NCBI RefSeq assembly: GCF_040954835.1
Contig: NC_090698.1
Span: 69,881,284-69,945,283, forward strand
Source: Lepisosteus oculatus
Lineage: Eukaryota; Chordata; Actinopteri; Semionotiformes; Lepisosteidae
Direction: 5' to 3'
DNA length: 64,000 bases
The position numbers were made by a program, and so were the translations under genes. The notes under the pieces are model-generated. The model saw nothing but the letters and a program-made list of their open reading frames with translations. It searched no databases and had not been told where the DNA came from. Below, in pieces: positions 37,030 through 46,450 of the stretch (its first letter is position 1; each line of letters starts with the position of its first letter).

Positions 37030-37450
37030 GCTACAAGGTACTGGACGTAAAGAATGTCAGATGTATCGCTTTGAAAGACTTGTGAAAACGTCTTGCAACT
37101 GTAAGTTTACTACTCCTCCGCGAAGGAGAGCAGTGATTGGCGAAGCCCCAGTGCAGGAAGAGTAGATGACCGATGTAGTGTCGGCACAGGGAAGAGCCAT
37201 CCAGCGGAGGAGTTGAAGGGCTAGCAGGTGCCAGCAAGTGAACATACCATAATCGCAGTCCAGGAGAGCAATCCCAGAATGCAGCAGCGTTTGTGGCCGG
37301 GAGTAACGGGAAGATCCGAGAGACGAGAAAAACAAAAGTCTTAAACTTTAAGGCCGGGAGACGCTTGAGTGAAATTCGAGGAGGCGAGGTTATAATGCCG
37401 GAATAGCCATCGCAAACAGCGCCGAGACATGAGACGGGAATTTCTCTGAA
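37030..37450. other. CpG-rich stretch without a recognised gene
   Basis: Unlike its flanks it is rich in CpG (ctactcctccgcgaaggaga; aacagcgccgagacatgaga). It includes gcaatcccagaatgcag at 37268-37284, which resembles part of the ZNF143/THAP11 promoter motif. Neither strand gives a convincing exon. It could be a retroelement 5' region, since CR1-like sequence follows, or a small promoter. I cannot tell which. Confidence 0.4.
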
Positions 37451-37689
37451 GACTGGGTAAGGAGGATGTGACCTGAGAACTGGTCTAGTGTCCTCTGTAC
37501 TAAATGAGGTAAGTTAGGTGAGCGGTTGTTAAAGACGTACAGGTGCGATGGATTTCCTACCACAGCATGTTGTCACGGTAACAGGTCGATTGGTGGGGGG
37601 GTGGCTGAGGTTATGTTGGTTACCTTGGTTACCCCTCGTGTTCCTGTGCTCTGGAGAGAGCACGTGCGACAGCAGTTACTCAACGTCCA

Positions 37690-37990
37690 GCATTAGGAGT
37701 CAAGCGTTCAAAAATGCTCAACGGCGTTCACAGAGTCGAGCCACTGGACATCCTTGACGGCGAGAGTGAAGCACGAACCACGGGACACAAGAGAAAACTA
37801 GGGGGAAGCGTGCTGAAAAACAGCACGAGGGTCTTGACAAGGGCTGCCGGAGTCTGGAGAAGGCTACCCAGCCATGTAACCCACACTGATAAACTGGCCT
37901 CTCTTGTGAAATGACTGAGCGAGATCCCTGGATCGGTTAGTTACTAGCAACCAGACCGAAGGGCAGCTCCTCGTTTGTAACCTTTCTTGC
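37690..37990 (+). repeat. CR1/L2-like LINE 3' end
   Basis: The translated remnant has HRVEPLDILDGESEARTTGH and then AAGVWRRLPSHVTHTDKL, matching the end of the CR1/L2-like ORF2. The tail follows with gcagctcctcgtttgtaacc then tttcttgcgt. Same family as 13490-13700. Confidence 0.65.
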
Positions 37991-38044
37991 GTCTGAGAAG
38001 TTGAAAGAGTGGTGGAGGTTTGTTACAGGGAAGAATAATCATAA

Positions 38045-38180
38045 ATGACTCACACCTGAAGAAGGCTCCACGGCCAAAACGTTGTTTTCTTTCTCCCTTT
38101 TTTTCAGCAGGGAATAAACCTATTACTTGTTCCTTTGCAGCCTAGGCATGCTGACGCAGCTACCCACCTGAAATACTACA
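38045..38180 (+). repeat. Interspersed repeat, 'ggaataaacctatta' family
   Basis: Single-arm copy: cacacctgaagaaggctcca, then aaacgttgttttctttctcc, cagggaataaacctattact, tgcagcctaggcatgctgac. It is the clearest non-inverted copy in the window and gives the unit's approximate extent. Confidence 0.75.
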
Positions 38181-38464
38181 ATCATAAATCACTACTGTAT
38201 ACTGACTTTTTGATAGGAAGGTCTTTTTGACCATTGGCTGCATCGGCTGGTACGTTTCATTTCAGTTGATAACACTACACTGCCACAAACTGGAGCAAAT
38301 GAAGCTCCAGGGTGGAGTTCCCTACAGCTACAGTACGTGTTCGGGGCAGTGTGAATGAAGATCTACTCAGTATCTTGTAACTCAGAATACTTAGGCCTGG
38401 TTAAAAACATATATCTAAAATCTAAAGTTCATAAACATTGACATAGCTGAAATCTGAGTGTTAA

Positions 38465-38625
38465 TGAAAGGTTACAAACAAGCAGAAGTCATTCATTTAC
38501 CCATTTCGTTTCTTGAAGAAAGCCAAGGTAATAGCTTCAACAACAGAGCTGGGTAAATTGTTCCAGTCTCCCACGACCCTTTTGGTGGGGGGGTGGGAAG
38601 TGCCTCATGTTCTCAGTTTTTAAAT
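38465..38625 (-). repeat. CR1/L2-like LINE 3' end
   Basis: Phrases gaaaggttacaaacaagcag, gtttcttgaagaaagccaag and aaattgttccagtctcccac match the reverse complement of the LINE tail at 37690-37990. Confidence 0.6.
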
Positions 38626-39073
38626 AACACTAACGTGACGTTTCATCAGAAAGTCCCAAATGTTAAACCCCTATTTAATCCAAATCACATCAGTTTTTGC
38701 TTGCTTTGCTTAAACGAGGGACCGAATCACGTGTCAAAGAGCTGTATTTTCAAAGAATCCACCCGGAGTTTAGGAAGGAACAGACACACTCGATTGAAAA
38801 AAACACGGGGGAAACCAGCTTTTACTGTAGTCGAGAGCGGGCGTCTAGGTGTATCAGGTTGCTCAATGTTCACTAATAAAGCCATGGTACAGTTTAAAAA
38901 AACACAGCATTAAATTCAATTATCCAGCTTTAGTAGGCGTCTGTGTTGGATATATATTCGTGTATGTATACACTCTTGCAGATACACCCGGACCATCGGA
39001 AGTCATAACAGGAAAAACTAAAACTGAGTGGAAATGGATTCTCGATACCAGGGGCGCGGGGAGCCGATTTCGG

Positions 39074-39090
39074 AACTACATTTCCCAGAG
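39074..39090 (+). promoter_or_regulatory. ZNF143/THAP11-type promoter motif (FAM151B)
   Basis: AACTACATTTCCCAGAG differs little from the SBS consensus AACTACAATTCCCAG, known in vertebrate CpG-island promoters. It lies 165 bases before the candidate upstream start codon in a CpG-rich stretch (about 39050-39365), which fits the FAM151B promoter. Confidence 0.6.
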
Positions 39091-39238
39091 GTCGCCGCGG
39101 CACCGAGGGCAGGTGCTCCTAAAACAAGGGTCCGAAGAGCCCGACTGCTGCGTTGGGCGTTCCGTTTAAATGGAGAGATTATCGTTTATCGCTGTTTCGG
39201 AAGGGTCGTGCATGTTCCTTTTAAACATGCCGTGAGCA

Positions 39239-39362
39239 ATGCGGAAATTTGGAAGCCCCGGTACTTTGCCGGCAGCCGCTGCCTTGTTCGTGGTATTGGC
39301 AGTTGTCTGGACATTGTGGAACCTGAGGGTTTTCGAGGGGGCCGTCTCTCCCGTTACTCTAG
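39239..39362 (+). CDS. FAM151B: Candidate upstream FAM151B coding exon with hydrophobic segment
   Basis: An ATG at 39239 opens 41 codons up to a strong donor (TAG|gtacgt after 39362). The acceptor tgtttccag ends at 39855. Joined, the frame continues through Gly-Arg into the Met of MSGETLDYFL, extending the protein to 303 residues. The new N-terminus reads MRKFGSPGTLPAAAALFVVL then AVVWTLWNLRVF: basic residues 2-3 followed by about 19 hydrophobic residues (10-29), with an Arg after it. This looks like a type II signal anchor, the arrangement I recall for FAM151A. Kozak context has G at -3 and C at +4. The alternative is that this exon is untranslated and translation starts at 39861. Confidence 0.5.
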
Positions 39363-39860
39363 GTACGTTTACACGACGAGGTAGTGTTTTCGTCTGTTCG
39401 GTTGTTTAAACCGTGTTTTAACTCTCTCTCCCCTAAGATAAGGTGTGCACCAGCCTGCGCAAACGTGGTAAGTCTTCGGAACTGAGCTTTGGATGGAAAT
39501 GTTCAAGGCCTTGTGGTTGCTATGTGTTTTCTGTGATGGGTCAGATCCAGCAGGCATACTGTAGGCGACAATCCGTACAGCCCTCTTCACTGTGGAGCTG
39601 AAGAGGGCTGCGATCATCACCTGTCCGGTTACGGGATTTCCTGGGCAGGGATGTGAAATTCAGTGTGGCGGCAAACGCCGCTAGCTAAGGACTTAGGTGT
39701 GCATCCTAAATAAAATAATTTGTTCGGACCCTTGGGTAGCTGAGGGCCAGCATAACATTCGCTGACCGATTTTAAAAGTGTGAATAGCTCTGAAGAGTGA
39801 ACCTCTAGCGCTGTGCTGTCGCCATTGCTGCAGACCCCTGTGTGTGTGTTTCCAGGGAGA

Positions 39861-39981
39861 ATGAGCGGAGAAACGCTGGACTACTTCCTCGGTAGAGCGC
39901 TCATACAGGAGAGGGACGCGGCGGAGATAGTGTGGTACCACGCAGCCAACAGCAAGAGCAAGATTGCAGAAGCGCTGAGAA
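39861..39981 (+). CDS. FAM151B: FAM151B exon with MSGETLDYF start
   Basis: 40 codons plus one base: MSGETLDYFLGRALIQERDA then AEIVWYHAANSKSKIAEALR. Donor AGAA|gtaagg. The exon itself probably begins at 39856. Confidence 0.9.
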
Positions 39982-41261
39982 GTAAGGGAGACTTTATTAA
40001 GGTCGTTGCATAAACCAACACACAGAGCTGCATCAGGGGGCCAACTGGAGCCACAAAGATAACATGTAGCACAGATCTCCGACGGCCGTTAAGCAAACTT
40101 ATCTTCTTTGGCTGTGTCAATAAAAGTGCTCGAGTAGGGACCTGCGTCGGCACTCCGAGGCGGTAAAGCAACAGGTGGAGTGTTATTCCGCGCTGAAACC
40201 CGTTGGAGCAAATAAACAGTGTTTCGGCTGTGGAGCCTTCTTGAGGCGTCGCACGTCTTCGGACGGGCCTGCGTCAGTTTGATTCTCTCCATGTAGCCCA
40301 GACGAAAGGTTTGCGCATTGGCCGTCCGGAGATCTTGGCTACCCATGGTCTTCGTGGGTCGGCTGGTCCTCGTAGGTGCCGCGGGCTTCGCACAGCGACG
40401 GAGGGCGCTGGTGCCAGGCTCGCCACAGGAAGCCGGGCTCGTTGCGTGCGGAGAAGGGTTTTCACGACCCCGGGGTTCAGAACGAGCCTGACTGAAATGG
40501 GTCCGCGCTTCACCCGAGGTTCTGCCCACATGATCGAAGCGGACGTCATCCTGCGGGGCGAGGCCCCCCGAGAGCCTGTCATGGCCCACCCGCCCGACAC
40601 CGACAGCGACATCACCCTGCGCGACTGGCTGAACGAGGTGCTGGCGTCCGACAAAGGCATCAAGCTGGACTTCAAAAGGTGACTCTTCGCCTCCGTTGTC
40701 GGCACAAAGAAAACGGAGGGCATCTTTCGCCAGCAGCCATATCACCCTGCTGCTCACAACTGGGAGCCCACTGAAGCTCAGCAGGTGTGAGCCTGGTCAG
40801 TACCTGGATGGGAGACCTCCCGGGAAAGCTGAGGCTGCTGCTGGAAGAGGTGTTAGTGGGGCCAGCAGGGGGCGCTCACCCTGCGGTCCATGTGGGTCCT
40901 AATGCCCCCGTATAGTGACGGGGACACTGTACTGTAATAAGGTGCTGTCCTTCGGATGAGATGTAAAAACAGGTCCTGACTCTCTGTGGTCATTAAGAAT
41001 CCCAGGGTGTTTCTCGAAAAGAGTAGGGGTGTAACCCCGGCATCCTGGCCAAATTTCCCATTGGCCCTTACCAATCATGGCCTCCTAATAATCCCCATCT
41101 CTGAACTGGCTTCATTACTCTGCTCTCCTCCCCACTGAGAGCTGGTGTGTGGTGAGTATCATCCAGGTGGGGCTGCACACTGGTGGTGATGGAGGGGATC
41201 CCCATCACCTGTAAAGAGCTTTGAGTGGATTGTCCAGAAAAGTGCTATATAAGTGTAAGGA

Positions 41262-41309
<48 letters not shown>

Positions 41310-44234
41310 TTCTATCATTTTAAAGATGCTATAGCAGCTTGCTGCCACGAGAGGGCGTGTTTGTACCAAAGGTTAATAAATACCAGTCCAGTGCAGCACA
41401 GAGAGGAGATGAGGCCATTCTGTTCACACTGGCTATTTGTTTTGTTTTTCCCTGTTGTGCATCTAGCCAGTACTAGTTTTCTAGCTTTACCGGGAACACT
41501 CCCCGGAAACATGAAATCCTCTTAAATCCCCAAGGAAGGGACAGCATAGGTCAATCAGCCTGCAGAGATCTCACAGACTCCACACGGACAGTCGCCTGTA
41601 GCGCGAATCGAGCCCCAAGTCCCACCTTGCAGAAGTCACCTAAGTTTAGAGACCCTGTTTTTTGTGTTTTTGGCTGCTGTCAACGATGGTCCCATTTTTT
41701 TATGTGCAATCCTTTTTACTTTCATCGTTGGGCAGGCGAGCCGGTGTGCAGCTCGTAAGCGCAGTCAGTGCGTTTGAGAGTCACGGTCCTTTCTGTGATT
41801 CAGGTCACTCACAGGCTTTGTTTTTGAATAATCATCATCATCATCATCATTATCATCTTTATTTTATTTAGCACCTTTAAAAGCAGCTTCTCTGCTTTAC
41901 AGAAAAGTCGAAAAAAAAACCAATGGAAACAGCCACAAGGATGGGAGATGAAATTAGCACAGGGAATCAGAAGCGTTTGTAATGGGGGAGAAGATGCAGA
42001 GGAGCGGACAGACTTCGCAATAAACGGGAGCCTTCCTGGAGAGGGAGGTTTTGAGTCTGGATTCGCAGGCGCTCGGGGAAGGCGAGTCGAGATATCCATG
42101 GGGATGGCATTCCTGAGCCGGGGGGCGCAGCGGGAGACGCGCGGGAGACTGAGGCCCTGTCCTTCCCCCCCTGTGCTCCCAGCCTGCCCGCGGTGCGCCC
42201 CTCCCTGAGGCTGCTGGAGCGCGTGTGGGAACGCCTGCAGGGCCCCCTGTGGATCAACGCGGACATCCTGCCTGGCCCCGGCGGCAGGGGCAGCCGGCCC
42301 CTGGACCCCGAGGCCTTCCTGGCCGAAGTGGGCGCCGCGCTGCCGGGGGCGGTGCTGTCTCTGGGGTGGACCACTGGCGGGAGCCCCCAGGCTGACAACA
42401 CAGGTCTGGTATGCACACTGAGTACAGGGGGGCTCTCCGGCTCGCTCACCGGACTGGAGCATCGTAAGGATGGACGTGTCCGCAGCCCCAGCTCACTGGA
42501 GCGCTGTTTGCAGTTTTCATTATAGGAGAAGTTCAGGTTCACGTTTATTTGTCATTCCAGCCATATGCAAGTAAACAGTGGAACAAAATATTGTTCCTCC
42601 TGGCCCACGGTGCAGATACAGACAGGACACTGGCATAGACATTGTAGACAGGGTACACATAGTGCAGAGTGTAGATAGTGTGAATTACAAGGCAAATACT
42701 TAATTCAATATGCACAACACACTGGGGGATTTAAACCCTGTTTCTGGAATTGGGGTGGGAGATAATACTGCATGTCTCGTTGTTATATTTTTATAGATGT
42801 AAAGACAAAGCATATTGGTACGATACTTGTTTCATATGTACATGTAAAAAAGGTACATGTTTTTGCTGTTTCTCTGTGTTCGTACTGGGGGTGGTCCTAG
42901 ACATACGTGTTAATAGAAAGCCAGGACGCCCGCCGGGCCCGTTGCTCAGGGTTCTGGTCCTGTTGCGCCTCAGGGTACAGCTGGGAGATGGTGCGGGAGA
43001 TGGAGGCGGTGTGCCGTGCCCTGGCGCAGCCGGTGAGCTTCCCCGTGCGGGCCGCGCTCCTGCGGCCCTCCTTCGCTCAGCTGCGCTGGCTCCTGCAGCA
43101 GTCCGACAGGTAGGGTCCGCTCCGGCGGGGGGTAGGCTGGGACGGCTGTTTTGTTTTGTTGCCTGACCGTTTCCAGACTTTCACCTCTGACTCGGCACTG
43201 ACCCTGGTTATACCTTCCTGGGCTCTGCTTCGCCTGGAGCATGCAAGAATTGGGCCCTGATTATCTCTAAAGGTTTTGTTGGGAGACTTTTTCACACAGA
43301 CTCCCTCCTCTCTTTACAAGGTGAGGTGCAGATTAAGAGCTGGGCATCGTAAACGATCTTGCTTCTGTGCACCTGGTGCAGTTCCAGCTCGGTATATTAA
43401 TGGCGCATGCCAGTGCACAAGAAATGTCTTTAAGTTCTTTCGCTCTTGAGCTTTGGACTGGAGTGGTGCAGAGCCATCGATCTGGGCTCTCTTCTGCTGC
43501 CAGGCTGTCTGTTTATGTGTGTGCAGAAGAGGAAGAAGTAGGGCCTTCGAATTCTGCTTTGCGCTGCCGTCGTAGCTTGTGATACAAGAAAAGTGTTTTT
43601 TCCTGCGGTGTTCAAGGCTGCTGCCTGAAGGCTTACCACATTTTATTTAGTAAGTGACCAGAAATGCCCGATGTTTTGAGGGTCACCTGGGTGGAGCACT
43701 TTGCGCTCAAGTGCTTGCCGGTCGCTTGACAGCTGTGTCCACAGAAGCTTAATTATTAATTATTCCCGAGGCCACAGTGACTTTCACTCACAGGGGTTCG
43801 GTCTGTGAATGAAAGTCACACTTACTACTCTGTGGGATTTACGTCAAATCATTTGTAAAAATACAGTGCCTGCTGTATGTTCCTTTTTCAACAGCATTCC
43901 AAGGATGCAGTACAGGCCTTTCATCACCAGATCACACTGGTATCAGTCATACGGTCTGGTGCGTCATTAGGCTTTCTTGGGTTGGTTTGTCGATTGCCTT
44001 CAGTTTGTGGCTACCAGTGACCCCACACCAGAATCCCCATCGTTGACCCAGAGTCCATACCTGTGTGCTCCTCTCTGTCTCTGTCTCAGGTACAGCCTGA
44101 CGGTGTGGACGGGACAGGGTGACATCTACCCTGAGGAGGACCTGCTGCTCTTTCGGCAGGACTTTGACAAGAGCAGAATCTATTACGACGTCCCAGAAGC
44201 CCAGGGCGTCCTGCTCACGAAAGGCCCGGGCTAG
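39861..44234 (+). CDS. FAM151B: FAM151B, menorin/FAM151 family, five coding exons
   Basis: Coding exons 39861-39981 (start exon, acceptor upstream at 39855), 40519-40678, 42183-42403, 42974-43109 and 44090-44234 join in phase to 783 nt, 260 residues, one FAM151/DUF2181 domain. Recognisable blocks in order: IVWYHAANSK (24-32), SAHMIEADVILRGE (41-54), EPVMAHPPDTDSD (58-70), KGIKLDFK, PLWINADILPGPGG, SLGWTTGG, SFPVRAALLRPS, YSLTVWTGQGD. Family knowledge: a GDPD/PLC-like barrel fold, with Glu46, Asp48 and His63 at positions expected for the active-site-like cluster; worm menorin acts in dendrite patterning and mouse Fam151b is needed for photoreceptors. The enzyme reaction is unknown. The C-terminus (AQGVLLTKGPG) diverges from human. 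An AATAAA at 44519-44524 probably ends the message. The start at 39861 is the conservative choice; see the upstream exon entry. Confidence 0.9.
40165..40265 (-). repeat. Interspersed repeat fragment, 'ggaataaacctatta' family, in FAM151B
   Basis: Reverse-orientation fragment: gttattccgcgctgaaa, then agtgtttcggctgtggagcc ttcttgagg. It lies in the intron between the first two certain FAM151B exons. Confidence 0.55.
40519..40678 (+). CDS. FAM151B: FAM151B exon with HMIEAD and AHPPDTD motifs
   Basis: Residues 41-93: SAHMIEADVILRGEAPREPV then MAHPPDTDSDITLRDWLNEV and onwards to KGIKLDFK. The acceptor gcttcacccgag has a weak pyrimidine tract. Donor AAAAG|gtgact. Confidence 0.9.
40735..41309 (+). 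repeat. Full-length 5S-rRNA-headed SINE, FAM151B intron
   Basis: The head (about 40736-40850) follows 5S rRNA: gccatatcaccctg, ctgaagctcagcagg, then gcctggtcagtacctggatg ggagacc at 40791-40816, which is the 5S internal promoter (box C). The body has tggccaaatttcccattggc. The tail, acctgtaaagagctttgagt to gtgctatataagtgtaagga, is the L2-like type and ends in (ATT)n at 41261-41309. It is mutated from 5S rRNA and is not a functional 5S gene. Confidence 0.85.
41829..42140 (-). repeat. (ATC)n tract plus dispersed repeat end
   Basis: The (atc) tract at 41829-41857 is followed by tctttattttatttagcacc then tttaaaagcagcttctctgc, the reverse of an L2-like tail. GC-rich sequence follows up to the FAM151B exon at 42183. 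It ends within about 40 bases of the splice acceptor. Confidence 0.5.
42183..42403 (+). CDS. FAM151B: FAM151B exon with WINADILPGP motif
   Basis: GC-rich exon: LPAVRPSLRLLERVWERLQG then PLWINADILPGPGGRGSRPL and onwards to LSLGWTTGGSPQADNT. Acceptor ctgtgctcccag. Donor ACAG|gtctgg. Confidence 0.9.
42530..42715 (+). repeat. Interspersed repeat, 'ttcacgtttatttgtcatt' type
   Basis: Begins gttcaggttcacgtttattt and includes gtcattccagccatatgcaa and ggcccacggtgcaga. It resembles 17028-17215 in layout. It lies in a FAM151B intron. Confidence 0.5.
42974..43109 (+). CDS. FAM151B: FAM151B exon with FPVRAAL motif
   Basis: GYSWEMVREMEAVCRALAQP then VSFPVRAALLRPSFAQLRWL and LQQSD. Acceptor ttgcgcctcag. 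Donor GACAG|gtaggg. Confidence 0.9.
43777..43819. repeat. 17-bp inverted repeat in FAM151B last intron
   Basis: gtgactttcactcacag (43777-43793) and ctgtgaatgaaagtcac (43803-43819) are reverse complements with one mismatch, separated by 9 bases. Confidence 0.85.
44090..44234 (+). CDS. FAM151B: FAM151B last coding exon
   Basis: RYSLTVWTGQGDIYPEEDLL then LFRQDFDKSRIYYDVPEAQG and VLLTKGPG, stop TAG at 44232-44234. Acceptor tctgtctcag. Confidence 0.9.
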
Positions 44235-44518
44235 CCTCGCGCCCGGGCGGCCCTGTCCCGCCTCACGGCAGAGCTCGGGGTCTCACTGCCGCGCGGGGGA
44301 GCAGGGGAGTCTCCGCGCAGCTCTAGGAAGGGAACCGCATCTGAGGAGGGCCTTTCTGGAGTGCGAAAGACAGCAAAAGGCATCACACGGGTACATGCAT
44401 TCATTGTTCAATTTCATATCTATGCATTTTTATGTATTTTATATGGTTTTATGTGTGTATTCATGTATAGAGCCTTGAGAATGATAAGAGTTGAAAGGTG
44501 CTCTGTAAGAACTGGTGC

Positions 44519-44524
44519 AATAAA
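44519..44524 (+). terminator. Polyadenylation signal AATAAA, FAM151B
   Basis: First AATAAA downstream of the FAM151B stop, 285 bases after it and within sequence free of repeats. Consistent with a short 3' UTR. Confidence 0.6.
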
Positions 44525-46089
44525 GCTGCATAGAATACTGTATCAACACACAGTGGACCCCTTCGGAATCGGTCAGACGTGAGAAGCTGAAACCAGAGAA
44601 CAGTTTTTTTCCTCGGAAGTCCATGATTTCATAAGATCTGAATATTTCAGCTGAACCTTCAATCCACCCTCTGTATCAAAATGTGCCGTTGCATACTACA
44701 TAATGCTGCAAGTACGAAATATTGCTCTCAGGTAATTGATATGATCGGAAGGTGATGTGATAACAGCTTGTTTCTAGTATTTGAGCCGTTTCTCTGCGGC
44801 ATTGAGCTCCACTGCTATATTTGAACAGTTGTTGAACGGCGAGTGGCCACGTGCCTATGACTGACTGCAGTTTTTTACCAGGTTCATGACCACAGAGGTG
44901 ATAATCCCAGTGCAAACGGCTTGTGATCTATCTGATTTGCATGCTCCCCGGCATGTGTAGTGTTTCTGCACACGCAGGGAGCGAAGGAGTCAAGACAGGG
45001 CAGGAATATGGCTGGTGTCCATTCGCTCATTCAAAGCCTACATGCTGTATGTTTCTGCGGAGCTCTCCGAATGATGAAATGTTACACCACAGTTTCTGTA
45101 TTACTTACACAGAAAAGTAGGTACGTGCGCCAGGCTCTTGGTGGAGAAATGCCACCGTTTGTTAGAGGTGTACAGCTTTGAACTGTATGTAATATAGTGG
45201 AGCCTGAGGCCGCCTTCAAAAACGGAGTGAAGATCTGTCGCACAACACAAGGGGAGCTGTCCACTGTGGCACTGTAGTCTGTGGTGCTGAAATGTCAAGC
45301 TAGCTGTCCCCTACCATGCTCTCTCCTGGTGCCAATTATACTGTATATATTTCCCTTTAATCCTATATTTAGGATTTACTTATAAGTAAGCATTTACTTA
45401 TACTTGATATTGTCTAAACTCTGGAGACATCCATGTTCATCACAAAACTCACTTCCAGTGGTGGATTTTAATACACCTGTGTTTGTGCTTTCATTCTTCT
45501 GCGCTGTGGTGTGGTCTGATGTCTGCTGCTTTTCTAAATCTGCTGATTTCCCTTTCTTTTTCCTCTGCAATGTGTATTTCGACCCAGCAGACTGTTCTGG
45601 GGTTAGAAGTAACGTTTTAATTGCTAAAGGATTATTGCTTTTAAATAATGAACTGCGACAGGAGAACAATTGTGGATGCGATGTGACGGTAATGTAAAAA
45701 TGTAAATGTAGAAGTGCCGTTTGGAGCTCATGATTCATTACCAGAAGGCGGCCTCTCACTGTGTTAACAAGTTAATCTGCTCCATTCATAGACCCCCTCC
45801 TCCACCTTACCTCCCACCTGCTGGTATTCGAGTTCCCTTTCATACAATGTCAGCACTTCAACCAACTGGGATCCTACAATGTTCCTAGCGTCAAGCTCCA
45901 GATATCAAGTCCAGATTCTGAAATCCACGTCTAAAATCTCTAAAATCTTGAGAATGTCAACGGCTGAAAGCAAACTTCATGCATTCAGATTGAAAAGAAC
46001 AGTCTCTCTGTGTAGTGGGAAAAAAACAAGGGCCAGCAAAATTGCAAGAACCCTCCTCTTTTTAACAATAGGAGAATGTGTGGAGCGAT

Positions 46090-46260
46090 TGACTCAATTA
46101 CACATATTTCGATCACACGGTACCATGGGTGTTGGTGGACCAGTAGGTGGCGATCTTCCCTCTGGACCTGAATTTCCAAGCCAATGCCCCAGTCAGGTAA
46201 CCTTGGGTTCTGTGCTGCAGGAGGTGCCATCCTTCAGAAGAAGTGTTGCACCTAACACCT
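46090..46260 (+). repeat. Degraded SINE body fragment
   Basis: gttggtggaccagtaggtgg, aatgccccagtcagg and gaggtgccatccttcagaag resemble the 5S-SINE body (ccagcagggggcgc; aaggtgctgtccttcgg), but are much diverged. Confidence 0.4.
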
Positions 46261-46269
46261 CGTTACCTG

Positions 46270-46450
46270 GTTGTCACACATAAAGAATACACTGCAAGAA
46301 CAAGAGCAGGCCGTCTGACCTGTTTGGAGGTATCTAATTGATATGAGGATATCATGTAGCTGTTTCTTGAAGGAAGCGAGGGTTTGAATGTCAACAACTA
46401 GGGGGTCCCACACTCCAGTACCCTTTTGTATAAAGAAGCTATCTGTAACA
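46270..46450 (-). repeat. CR1/L2-like LINE 3' end
   Basis: ctgtttcttgaaggaagcga, gtcaacaactagggggtccc and ttgtataaagaagctat match the LINE 3' family in reverse orientation. Confidence 0.5.

Noticed and set aside
40089..40757. 222-codon minus-strand frame across a FAM151B exon
   Set aside because: It overlaps the FAM151B exon 40519-40678 on the other strand and includes repeat sequence; no protein resemblance.
40736..40850. Functional 5S rRNA gene
   Set aside because: Many differences from 5S rRNA outside the promoter block, and it is fused to a SINE body and tail.
45879..46283. 134-codon frame as a gene
   Set aside because: Its second half lies in a degraded SINE fragment and the rest shows no known motif.
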